Numbered from the stretch's first letter, positions 7,638-15,800 are shown. The stretch is 20,323 nucleotides of DNA from Clostridia bacterium (GCA_021202495.1 JAJQCX010000112.1:1-20323); one strand, 5' to 3'. Translations and numbers: made by a program. Notes: generated by a model from the letters alone, not told the origin.

Positions 7638-9081
7638 CGTCGGTGTAGTCTTCTATTATTTTCGGTTCGTCGCCGTCAAAGAGAATGACGGTGTCGGAAA
7701 AGGTGTCGTAAAGTTTTTCGTTTATCGAATCGACAACAATGCTGAGCATAATGTTGTTTTGAGAAAGAAAATCGGCATACTGTTCGCCCGCCAAAAGACG
7801 AGAGAGAAATTCACGCTCGTTTTTATCGAGCGGAGAATTTTCATCATCCGAGCCTTGCGTTTCCTCGGGCTGCGGCGCGATTTCTTCTGTCGGCTCATCC
7901 ATTAGCTCCTCTTCGTCGACAATGAGCTTGTCGCGCGTCGTTTCGGCGGCTTCTCTTATTGAGGAGAGCTTTGAAAGGTCGATCGCGACCTCCCGCCGTG
8001 CAGTTTTCTTTTTCTCCTCCGTCATTTTGTCGATTTCGCTTTCGATGATGGCTAAAATGTATTTATATGTTTTCTTTTCTTTGAGCTGATATTTAAAGCC
8101 AAGCTTTTTGCGCAGCGTATAATCGACGGCGCGCACAATGTCGCCCAAATAGCTGCTTTTTGAAGAAGCGGTGTAGTTTGTTACACTCCATTTGTCGTCC
8201 ATGCACACATACTGCCGCGCGTTATTTAAGCTGTAGACGCAGTTTTCGTGAGTGCGGCGTTTAAAAACGGCATTTGAAAACATATGGTAATATTCGTGTA
8301 CGGCAAAGCCGAACGCACGGCTTTGAAACGACTCGCCGCGATGCTTTGCGTAATAGCCGCAAAGTGCGATATATACGTTGACAAGTACCGTCTTTGTTTC
8401 CTTAGGGTACGCTTTGTAAAAACGTGAATGTGAAATATCGTGCGAAGAAACAACATTGATTGCGTCAAATACCTCGTCTTCCGAAAAAAGCGCGGGCGAT
8501 ACGAGCACGTCTATCGCCTTGTCGAAATCGGTCAACAAATCGTCAAGCAGCTCGGGCGCAATGTTATAATACGCCGCATAGTCGAAAAGCCAAACTCGCA
8601 GGTCGCACTGGATTTGATAATCCATGAGGCGGTAGGAAAGATAGAAGCTTTTGAGCTTTTCAAAGCCGTCGAGCGGTGATGAAACGCCTATCCGGTTTAA
8701 AAGCTCATAGATATAGACGAGAGCAAACGAGGTACACGTTTTTTCGATATTGCCGCGCCTGAGCTTTGTGCGCCAGGAAAAATAGCCGCGCAGCTCGCTT
8801 GTATTCATTTTGTCGTAAGTCGGATAATAGGCGTAAAAATAGCCGTCAAATTTAAAATCGTCCTCGTAATTTTCCATGAATTTGCCCTGACGGCAAAAGA
8901 GGGCTGTTTGGGTCAAATTCATCTGTGCAAAGGAGCGCATCGAGCGGATGCGGGAGGGAACACGGACGCCGTAATCGCCGCGCCGCGGAATCGGCTCGTC
9001 GCGGTAGGGCGGCGAATTGTCATCTCCGAAAAGCTCGCGCATAAGCTCCCTCATACGTTCAAAATCGCGTCTGTCGGGCAT
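7615..9081 (-). CDS. TerB-N/TerB-C domain protein
   Basis: A 488-residue soluble protein. Residues about 50-260 fit the TerB-N domain: FMENYEDD, then YYPTYDKMNTSELRGYFSWR, KLRRGNIEKT, and YIYELLNRIGV. The last 70 residues (LDKNEREFLSRLLAGEQYAD to ILFDGDEPKIIEDY) resemble the TerB-C domain. Between them lie a helical region and an acidic Pro/Glu/Asp-rich linker at about 385-425. TerB-N/TerB-C proteins belong to the tellurite-resistance-associated (Ter) group and are found with ATPases and helicases; the molecular role is unknown. I do not see a separate full TerB core. The ATG at 9081 has AGGTG seven bases upstream and a strong promoter (9126-9154), so this is the operon's first gene; a 174-bp palindrome-rich gap precedes the ATPase gene. 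Confidence 0.8.
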   Translation of the reverse strand: MPDRRDFERMRELMRELFGDDNSPPYRDEPIPRRGDYGVRVPSRIRSMRSFAQMNLTQTALFCRQGKFMENYEDDFKFDGYFYAYYPTYDKMNTSELRGYFSWRTKLRRGNIEKTCTSFALVYIYELLNRIGVSSPLDGFEKLKSFYLSYRLMDYQIQCDLRVWLFDYAAYYNIAPELLDDLLTDFDKAIDVLVSPALFSEDEVFDAINVVSSHDISHSRFYKAYPKETKTVLVNVYIALCGYYAKHRGESFQSRAFGFAVHEYYHMFSNAVFKRRTHENCVYSLNNARQYVCMDDKWSVTNYTASSKSSYLGDIVRAVDYTLRKKLGFKYQLKEKKTYKYILAIIESEIDKMTEEKKKTARREVAIDLSKLSSIREAAETTRDKLIVDEEELMDEPTEEIAPQPEETQGSDDENSPLDKNEREFLSRLLAGEQYADFLSQNNIMLSIVVDSINEKLYDTFSDTVILFDGDEPKIIEDYTDDVKGLLT

Positions 9082-9125
9082 TGGGTTTCACCTGCGCTTG
9101 TCGGTTGATAAATTCGGTACATTTC

Positions 9126-9154
9126 AGTATAACATAACGGAAGGAGAATGTCAA
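9126..9154 (-). promoter_or_regulatory. Strong promoter of the TerB-ATPase-helicase operon
   Basis: On the minus strand, -35 TTGACA (9154-9149), 17-base spacer, -10 TATACT (9131-9126). It lies between the dut terminator and the TerB-domain ATG, with a leader of about 40 bases. A near-perfect promoter argues for constitutive or high expression rather than tight silencing. Confidence 0.88.
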
Positions 9155-9175
9155 AAATTTATCAAAAATTTTTAC

Positions 9176-9205
9176 AAAAAAAACGACCGAGAAAAAACTC
9201 GGTCG
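9176..9205 (-). terminator. Intrinsic terminator of nrdD-nrdG-dut
   Basis: The minus strand reads CGACCGAG (9205-9198), loop TTTTTT, CTCGGTCG (9191-9184), then eight T (9183-9176). It has a perfect 8-bp stem and begins five bases after the dut stop codon. Confidence 0.93.
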
Positions 9206-9210
9206 AGATT

Positions 9211-9654
9211 TTATTTTGTGCCTGTGGAGCCGAAGCCGCCGGAGCCTCTCACTGTGTCCGAAAGAGTGTCGGTTGTGACAAATTCGGCGGTGAGGTAGGG
9301 GGTTATGACCAATTGCGCTATGCGCTCGCCGTGATCGACCGTTTGTTCGGTTTCGCCGTGATTGTGAAGGGCGACCATGATTTCGCCGCGATAGTCGGAA
9401 TCTATTACGCCGACCTTGTTTGCGGGAGCGAGATTGCGCTTTGAGGCAAGCCCGCTGCGGGCATAGACTAATCCCGCGAAGCCCTCGGGAATTTCGAGGG
9501 CGATATTTGTATGTATCATTTTCGTTTCGTGCGGGGCGATTGTGACAGGTTCGTCCAAGCAGGCGTATAAATCCGCACCGGCGGCAAATTCTGAGCCATA
9601 GGAGGGGATTATCGCCTTTTCGGAGAGTTTTTTTATGTGGATTTGTTGTTTCAT
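9211..9654 (-). CDS. dut: dUTP diphosphatase (dUTPase)
   Basis: A 147-residue trimeric-type dUTPase that hydrolyses dUTP to dUMP and pyrophosphate, keeping uracil out of DNA and feeding dTMP synthesis. All five motifs are visible: AGADLYA (25-31), ARSGLA (65-70, Ala replacing the usual Pro), GVIDSDYRGEI (82-92, with the catalytic Asp), GERIAQLVI (109-117) and the C-terminal Gly-rich arm RGSGGFGSTG (136-145). Length matches the family. The ATG at 9654 has AAGGA nine bases upstream. It lies 48 bases after nrdG and is closed by a strong terminator, so it reads as the last gene of the nrdD-nrdG-dut operon, a sensible link of dNTP production with dUTP removal. Confidence 0.96.
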   Translation of the reverse strand: MKQQIHIKKLSEKAIIPSYGSEFAAGADLYACLDEPVTIAPHETKMIHTNIALEIPEGFAGLVYARSGLASKRNLAPANKVGVIDSDYRGEIMVALHNHGETEQTVDHGERIAQLVITPYLTAEFVTTDTLSDTVRGSGGFGSTGTK

Positions 9655-9702
9655 GGTGGGTTATCCTTTCTGAGGGGGAGGGAAATGCTCTGCCTTTACT
9701 GA

Positions 9703-10248
9703 TTATTGTTTTTTTGTTTGCGGAGTGTCTTCTTCCCATAGAATGAGGTCGTCTTCGGCAAGCGAGCGTTTTACGTCGATGATGCGCTGATTGGACGAGC
9801 CTTTGAAGCGGAGCGACGGGTCTTTTAACGCTTCGACAAATTCGCCGTCAACCAAATAGTCTATCAGAGAGAGCAAATCGAGCGTTGTGTCGGCGTCGCC
9901 GAGCTTTCCGGTTAACATATCGGTCTCGAAATTGTAGCCCGAAAAGCACCAGATGTTTTTTTCGGGGAAGTTCAGCCTTACGCGGCGAACAAAGGGCAGA
10001 AGAGCCTTTTGATTTGCCGGCTCAAACGGTTCGCCGCCCAAAAGGGTGAGCCCCGAGATGTAGGAGGGGGAGAGCATGGTGAGAATTTGCTCCTCGACCG
10101 ATTGGTCGAACGGCTCGCCGTACTTAAAATCCCACGTTTCGGGGTTGAAGCAGTTTTTGCAGTGATGAGTGCAGCCTGAAACGAAGAGCGAAACGCGCAC
10201 GCCCGGACCGTTTGCAATGTCAAAATTTTTGATTTTAGCGTAGTTCAT
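9703..10248 (-). CDS. nrdG: Anaerobic RNR activating protein (radical SAM)
   Basis: A 181-residue radical-SAM activase. The CTHHCKNC motif (Cys 26, 30 and 33) ligates the 4Fe-4S cluster that cleaves S-adenosylmethionine, and LLGGEPF (about 69-75) is the GGE-type SAM-contact motif. It installs the glycyl radical on NrdD under anoxia. The N-terminal NGPGVRVSLFVSGC is characteristic of NrdG. The C-terminus extends about 20-25 residues beyond a minimal NrdG, with a Lys-rich end. The ATG at 10248 starts 13 bases after the nrdD stop; the GAGGA ribosome site overlaps that stop codon, so translation is probably coupled. Confidence 0.95.
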   Translation of the reverse strand: MNYAKIKNFDIANGPGVRVSLFVSGCTHHCKNCFNPETWDFKYGEPFDQSVEEQILTMLSPSYISGLTLLGGEPFEPANQKALLPFVRRVRLNFPEKNIWCFSGYNFETDMLTGKLGDADTTLDLLSLIDYLVDGEFVEALKDPSLRFKGSSNQRIIDVKRSLAEDDLILWEEDTPQTKKQ

Positions 10249-10261
10249 GGCGTTTTAATCC

Positions 10262-12388
10262 TCACAGGTGCAGAACGCGGGCTTTGATTTCCTTTGTTTT
10301 GCCGACATTCCAGAAGTTTTCGCCCAAGTAGCCGCAGGTGCGGCGAGTGACGTTCATCTTCTTTTGATCCTTGTTGCCGCAGACGGGGCATTCCCACTCG
10401 AGGTCGTCGTTGATGATAATCTCACCGTCGAAGCCGCAGACATGGCAATAGTCGCTCTTGGTGTTAAATTCGGCATATTGAATGTTGTCGTAGATAAATC
10501 GAACGAGAGTTTCCAAGGCGGGGAGGTTGTTGCGCATGTTGGGAATTTCGATGTAGCTGATTGCGCCGCCGGAGGAAATCTTTTGGAATTGGCTTTCAAA
10601 TTCAAACTTCTTGAAAGCGTCGATTGTTTCGCGGACGTCGACGTGGTAGGAATTTGTGTAATAGCCTTTGTCGGTGACGTCCTTGATGGTGCCAAAGCGC
10701 TCTTTGTCTATGCGTGCGAAGCGGTAGCAAAGGCTTTCGGCGGGTGTGCCGTAAAGAGCGAAGCCCAAGCCCGTTTGAGCCTTCCACCTTTTGCACGCTT
10801 CGTTCATGTGGGTCATAACGCGGATTGCAAAGTCCATACCTTCGGGGTCGGTGTGGCTGACGCCCTTCATGAGCTTTGTGACTTCGTAGAGCCCGATGTA
10901 GCCAAGCGAAATGGTGGAATAGCCGCCGTAGAGATACTTGTCGATAACCTCGCCCTTTTCGAGACGGGCAATCGCGCCGTACTGCCAATGGACGGGGCTT
11001 GTGTCGGACACGGTGCCCAAAAGGGCGTTGTGGCGGCACATGAGCGCTTCAAAGCACAGCTCGAGCCTCTCGTCGAAGAGCTTCCAAAATTCGTCCTCGT
11101 CGCCCTTGGCGAGAATGCCTATCTGCGGAAGGTTGATTGAAACCACGCCCTGATTGAAGCGGCCTTCAAATTTGTAGTTGCCGTTCTCATCCTTCCACGG
11201 AGAGAGGAACGAGCGGCAGCCCATGGGCGAAAAGACGTTGTTTTCGTAATTTTCACGCATTTTCTTTGCGGAAATGTAGTCGGGGTAGAGACGCTTTGAC
11301 GAGCATTTGACCGCAAGACGGGTGATGTAGTCGTATTTGCCGCCTTTGAGGCAGTTGTGCTCATCCAAAACATAGACGAGCTTGGGGAACGCGGGCGTTA
11401 CGTAGACGCCGCACTCGTTCTTGATGCCCTCATAGCGCTGACGCAGTATTTCCTCAATAATCATCGCGTTTTCCTCGATGTATTCGTCGTCGGGACGAAG
11501 GTAGAGGAAAAGGGTGACAAAGGGAGACTGACCGTTGGTCGTCATTAAAGTATTTATCTGATACTGAATTGTCTGCACGCCGCTCTTTAATTCGTCGCGA
11601 AGACGCTGCTCGACGATGCCCTCAATCATTTCGGACGAAAGCTCGCCGCCAAATTCCTCAGTGAGCTGACGGCGGAACTTGTCGCGGCTTATGCGCAGAT
11701 ATTTGCCCAAGTGCGACACGTCGACGCTCTGACCGCCGTATTGCCCGCAGGCAACGGAGGCGATAATCTGCGTCATGATTGTGCAGGCAACCTGAAAGCT
11801 CTTGGGCGATTCAATGAGCTTGCCGTTCATAACTGTGCCGTTGTCAAGCATGTCGCCGATGTTTATGAGGCAGCAGTTAAAGATGGGCTGCAAAAAGTAG
11901 TCCGCGTCGTGGAAATGGATTGCACCCTCTTCGTGAGCTTTGGAGATGTGTTCCGGCAAAAGAAGACGCTTTGTGAGATCCTTTGAAACCTCGCCGGCGA
12001 TAAGGTCGCGCTGGGTTGCCGCCATGACGGCGTTTTTGTTTGAGTTTTCCTCCATGACGTCCTTGTTGCTGTTTTTGATAAGGCTGAGGATTGATTCATC
12101 CGTTGTGTTTGCCTTGCGGACAAGGGCGCGGTTGTAGCGGTAGATGATATAAGCCTTTGAAAGCTCGTATTTGCCTGCTTTCATAAGCTCGGACTCCACC
12201 ATGTCCTGAATGTCCTCAACAAGATACCTTTGGCGGTGTTTGCCTTCTATATAGCAGATGATTTCTTCAATCTTATCATCGGAAATACGGTAGGGCTCCT
12301 CAACTGCGGCGTTTGCTTTGGAAATTGCGACGGCGATTTTTGAACGATCGAAATCGACGGTTGTGCCGTCTCGCTTGATGACTTTCAT
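10262..12388 (-). CDS. nrdD: Anaerobic ribonucleoside-triphosphate reductase (class III)
   Basis: A 708-residue oxygen-sensitive reductase that makes dNTPs from NTPs. An N-terminal ATP-cone (about residues 1-90, opening MKVIKRDGTTVDFDRSKI) serves allosteric control. The catalytic barrel includes FNCCLINIGDMLDNG and PMGCRSFLSPW (Cys near 390, the likely thiyl position). The C-terminal zinc site has Cys 648, 651, 667 and 670, followed by the glycyl-radical motif RRTCGYLG (radical Gly about 686). Length matches the Escherichia coli type (about 710). The ATG at 12388 has GGAGG seven bases upstream. The gene is first in nrdD-nrdG-dut and has a perfect sigma-A promoter (12466-12494) with an NrdR-like box just upstream. 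No inteins or breaks are seen. Confidence 0.97.
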   Translation of the reverse strand: MKVIKRDGTTVDFDRSKIAVAISKANAAVEEPYRISDDKIEEIICYIEGKHRQRYLVEDIQDMVESELMKAGKYELSKAYIIYRYNRALVRKANTTDESILSLIKNSNKDVMEENSNKNAVMAATQRDLIAGEVSKDLTKRLLLPEHISKAHEEGAIHFHDADYFLQPIFNCCLINIGDMLDNGTVMNGKLIESPKSFQVACTIMTQIIASVACGQYGGQSVDVSHLGKYLRISRDKFRRQLTEEFGGELSSEMIEGIVEQRLRDELKSGVQTIQYQINTLMTTNGQSPFVTLFLYLRPDDEYIEENAMIIEEILRQRYEGIKNECGVYVTPAFPKLVYVLDEHNCLKGGKYDYITRLAVKCSSKRLYPDYISAKKMRENYENNVFSPMGCRSFLSPWKDENGNYKFEGRFNQGVVSINLPQIGILAKGDEDEFWKLFDERLELCFEALMCRHNALLGTVSDTSPVHWQYGAIARLEKGEVIDKYLYGGYSTISLGYIGLYEVTKLMKGVSHTDPEGMDFAIRVMTHMNEACKRWKAQTGLGFALYGTPAESLCYRFARIDKERFGTIKDVTDKGYYTNSYHVDVRETIDAFKKFEFESQFQKISSGGAISYIEIPNMRNNLPALETLVRFIYDNIQYAEFNTKSDYCHVCGFDGEIIINDDLEWECPVCGNKDQKKMNVTRRTCGYLGENFWNVGKTKEIKARVLHL

Positions 12389-12465
12389 TTTAATTCCTCC
12401 AATATAAATATGTAGAAACTGTTGCTGAAGCGTTGTATTGTAACCCGATTTGAGCTACAGACAAC

Positions 12466-12494
12466 ATTATATCTAAATGTGGATGATTTGTCAA
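12466..12494 (-). promoter_or_regulatory. Consensus promoter of nrdD-nrdG-dut
   Basis: On the minus strand -35 TTGACA (12494-12489), 17-base spacer, -10 TATAAT (12471-12466), giving a leader of about 70 bases before the nrdD ATG. Confidence 0.92.
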
Positions 12495-12501
12495 TAGAAA
12501 A

Positions 12502-12517
12502 ATACAATATGTTGTGT
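12502..12517 (-). promoter_or_regulatory. Candidate NrdR box
   Basis: The minus strand reads ACACAACATATTGTAT, 14 of 16 matching the usual NrdR-box pattern ACACWATATATWGTGT. It lies seven bases upstream of the nrdD -35. NrdR normally uses two boxes about 31 bp apart; I found no good second copy, so this stays a candidate. NrdR is the ATP/dATP-sensing repressor of reductase operons. Confidence 0.45.
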
Positions 12518-12530
12518 TTTTTATTTCGGA

Positions 12531-12572
12531 GAATAAAATAACGGACAGTTATCTTTCAAACTGCCCGTTATT
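12531..12572 (-). terminator. Intrinsic terminator of the candidate small RNA
   Basis: The minus strand forms a 14-bp stem: AATAACGGGCAGTT (12572-12559), loop TGAAAGAT, AACTGTCCGTTATT (12550-12537), followed by TTATTC. The one imperfect pair is G-U in minus-strand RNA but A-C in plus-strand RNA, which shows the intended orientation. Confidence 0.7.
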
Positions 12573-12675
12573 GTCGGGATTTTGAGGCGATTGGAATGAA
12601 TGAATGAATTTTACCGCGCTGAAAATCGTCTGAAAGTTATACCTTCCTGCATGGTCACAAAACGCACCCCCACAT
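12533..12675 (-). ncRNA. Candidate small RNA of about 140 nt, family not recognised
   Basis: A promoter (12681-12709) and an oriented terminator (12531-12572), both on the minus strand, bracket about 140 bases with no credible ORF or Shine-Dalgarno. The nrdD promoter starts only downstream of the terminator, so this is not simply the nrdD leader. The interior holds a G-run (GGGGG near 12666-12670), a GGAAGGTATA element and an (ATTC)4 tract. I compared it mentally with SRP RNA, 6S RNA, tmRNA, RNase P and common riboswitches and recognise none. Both ends are estimates. Confidence 0.45.
12594..12609. repeat. (GAAT)4 tetranucleotide repeat
   Basis: Four perfect GAAT units on the plus strand, inside the candidate small RNA region. 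Short, but it stands out from its surroundings. Confidence 0.8.
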
Positions 12676-12680
12676 CAGTC

Positions 12681-12709
12681 ATTATAGCATTAAAAACAGA
12701 GAAATGCAA
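12681..12709 (-). promoter_or_regulatory. Promoter of the candidate small RNA
   Basis: On the minus strand TTGCAT (12709-12704), 17-base spacer, perfect -10 TATAAT (12686-12681). The -35 keeps TTG but is otherwise weak. An 8+8 palindrome (12711-12728) abuts it upstream. Confidence 0.6.
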
Positions 12710-12710
12710 G

Positions 12711-12728
12711 TGATTTTGGACAAAATCA
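12711..12728. promoter_or_regulatory. Operator-like palindrome
   Basis: TGATTTTG-GA-CAAAATCA is a perfect 8+8 dyad with a two-base centre. It lies one base upstream of the small-RNA -35. This is a typical size for a dimeric repressor site; no regulator is encoded in the window. Confidence 0.4.
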
Positions 12729-12764
12729 GTAAAAAAATCATATGGCAAAAGAAACAAAATTTTT

Positions 12765-12790
12765 CAACGGGAACCTATACCTTCCCGTTG
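12765..12790. repeat. 9-bp hairpin upstream of the giant surface protein gene
   Basis: CAACGGGAA (12765-12773), loop CCTATACC, TTCCCGTTG (12782-12790). No T run follows on either strand, so it is not a classical terminator. It lies about 110 bases before the surface protein start and may be part of its leader. I see no convincing plus-strand promoter in 12573-12898; the best, TTGGAC at 12716 with CATATG at 12739, is weak. Confidence 0.55.
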
Positions 12791-12898
12791 ATGTACGCAT
12801 CTTTGCTCAAAAATGCCCTTAATTAATGGGGAACGGGTCAAAAAAAGCCCGAATCCTCAGATGTTTAAATAAATTTTTATAAAAATGGAGGTAGAATA

Positions 12899-15800
12899 AT
12901 GGCAAAGACAAAATCAAAACGTCTGCTGTGTCTTCTTTTGTCGCTTGCGTTGGTTTTTGCGTTCGTCATAACTCCCGTCTATGCGGAAGATGACGACGGC
13001 AACGCAGAGACAATTGTTGAAGAATCAACAGACGAAGATGCGGAAACGTCCGACGACACACAAGACGTAATCGCGGAGGAAAACGGGGACTCCAAGGACG
13101 CGGAAGATGCCGAAGAATCGGATGAAGATTCAAATGAAGAAGCGGAGGAGCTTTCGGCGGTTTCCGATTCTGCATCCGGTGACGAAAGCGGCGAGGATGG
13201 CTCCGATGACGGAATCGCGGTTGTTGATGTCGATGGGACGGTTGAGACTGTCGTAGCTAAAATTGGCGAAACGGGGTACGCATCCCTTTCCGCCGCAGTT
13301 GCGGCTGTTTCGACAAACAGTACCGAAGCGACAACTATCACCATGACAGCCGATACAACCGAGACAAGCAGCATCACCGTTGGAAGCGGTCAGAATATTG
13401 TTCTTGACTTGAACGGTAAGACGGTTGACATGGAAAGTCACAATCTATTCGTAGAGGGTACTTTGACCATTGAGGACAGTACAGCAGATGAAGATGAGCC
13501 GACAGTTGACACTGAATCAGATTATTCTGTAACCTACAACTCCGGCAAGATCACTTCGACTGTGACTACAGTCTATGTTAGAAATGGCGGTACAGCTACT
13601 CTTGCGAGCGGTACAGTAGAATCGACCATAAATGTTGCTCTCGCCGCTGAAGGTGATGTAACAGGAGAGGAAGATGCAGAAGCTATCGTTTCTATTGTTA
13701 ATGTAACCGGCGGCTATGCTGTTTCACAAGAAAACACGATTTTGGTTAAGGGCAAAGGCGCTACAGCGAATATTTCCGGCGGCGTTTTGGTTGCGAATGA
13801 CAACGCTGTTGTTGCCGGCAATGGTACACACACTACCGGAAAGGATTATTCCGGCACATCGATCACCATCGAAGGCGGTACCTTAATTGGTCACATCGAG
13901 ACTTCCGGCTACGTTGCATGCGGCATTTATCATCCGCAGGATGGCACGCTCACCATCAGCGGCGGTATAATCTACGCCGACGGCGGATGCGGCATACTCA
14001 TGCGCGGCGGTACGCTCAACATGACAGGCGGTACGATTATCGCATCCGGCGACAGCACTACAACCGGTAAGGTTGGCGATTCACGCGTAGTCGTTTCAGA
14101 TTCGGGTATTGTATATGATTATGACAGCAACTACTATGATGTGGATAACGTAACAGTAACCCTTTCGGATTCTGTATCGGTTACTGCTGCGGCAAGTGCA
14201 ATTGCTGTTATAGATTCGAGCGAGGATGGCAATGCGTCAGCTAATGTTACGGTTTCCGGCGGTACATATTTGACGATCGATGACGATGGAAATACTGTCG
14301 CCGACGAGAGCGTCAGCGCATATCTCGCGGACGGATTGACGCTGGATGAGAGCGGCAGTGTTGTCACTGACACAACCGTTTATGTAGCTCAGATTGGCGA
14401 TACAAAGTATGCCACATTGGGCGAGGCGGTTGCGGCTGTTCCCGTGGGAACTTCCGCGGATGATCTCGGTGCGGCAACAACAATCAAAATCCTTACGAAT
14501 ATTGATAATGCCGAAGGTGTGAGCATTCCGAGCTATGTCAATCTTACAATCGATTTTGACGGACATACTTACATTCTCACAGGTCCCGGCGCGGGATCGA
14601 GCGGTACACAGACGCAAGGCTTCCAGCTTCTTAAGGATTCCACAATTGTAATGAAGAACGGAACTATTAAGATTGCCGAGGGAGCGAACAATATTAAACG
14701 TATAATCCAGAGCTATGCCAATGTAACTCTCACAAATATGATATTCTATTCTGAAAATCAGGTAGGCGGAGAAGATTACTGCCTGAGCTTCAATAATGGT
14801 GAGGTTCATATTACCGGCACCACAAGTATCTATTCCGGGGATAACGATACATCAGTAGCAGCATTTGATGTTTATTATTGGGCGAGCGGATATCCCAACG
14901 GCACTACGGTTATATTCGATGATGATTACACAGGAACCATTGGCGGTTATATCTTGTATGACACGACAGATTCCGAAAAGGCAACCTTAACCATTCAAGG
15001 TAACGGTACCTTCAACGGCGGCGTCGTGCTTTCGAGTGATTCTGCCACAGCCGCAGCGACAACCGATTCGCAGATTACCATTTACGGCGGTACTTTTGGC
15101 AATGACGTTGACGATTATGTTGCTGACGGCACAGCCGCGGTTGTAAATGCAGACGGTACCTACACCGTTAAGAGCGGTGTTGCGGCGGTGTATGACACGG
15201 ATGGTAACTGCGTGGATGTGTATGAAACGCTGAAGGCAGCTTATGCCGCGGCAGAAAACAACTACACTATGATGCTCGTGTCTGATATCAGTGAGCAGCA
15301 ACTGGGCGCAACTTCAGATAAGACCGTAACTCTCGACCTTAACGGACACACTATATCTAGGAGTTCCGGAAGTGTCATTGACTGTTCTAACGGTACGCTG
15401 TACATCACTGACAGCTCGCAGACCGAGTCTTCAATCGGCACCGGTATGGTCAAGGGAACAGGCAGCAATCTTGCTCTTAAGATGAGTGGAGGTACTGTTA
15501 GTCTTGAAAGCGGCACTCTTATGTCGGCAACAGGTTATGCAGTCTCTATTTCGGGCGGAACTTTGACTGTTAACGGCGGTGCTGTTATTAGAGGATCTAA
15601 TTCAACATATATTATACGCTATTCCGGTGGTACGATTACAATTAACGACGGTTTGTTCACTGCTGTTGACCGTGATAGCACAGCTACTTCTTCAAGTAGT
15701 GATGGTGCAATAATATATGGTGCGGACAGTAGTAGTGAAACTGAAAACACTAATACTATCACTACTGATGCAGTCAACATCACCGGCGGCGTTTTCCAGA

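Noticed and set aside
3887..9081. A complete BREX type 2 system
   Set aside because: Only BrxD-like and BrxHI-like genes are present; pglZ, pglX, pglW and brxC are absent, and the flanks are housekeeping genes with their own terminator and promoter.
9059..9739. 226-residue Arg-rich minus-strand ORF across dut and its flanks
   Set aside because: It runs through the strong terminator, the TerB promoter and dut in another frame; its composition is that of a frame shadow.
10268..11140. 290-residue plus-strand ORF opposite nrdD
   Set aside because: Antisense shadow of a fully motif-supported nrdD; composition follows the codon structure of the real gene and there is no ribosome site.
12611..12620. 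T-box riboswitch suggested by TTTACCGCG
   Set aside because: Only the ACCGCG part of the T-box core is present; there is no specifier stem, no following terminator on the plus strand and no amino-acid gene downstream.
12530..12680. SRP RNA or 6S RNA for the candidate small RNA
   Set aside because: The GGAAGG string resembles the SRP apical loop, but the conserved AAGCAG side and paired stem are missing, and the ends do not form the long 6S closing helix.
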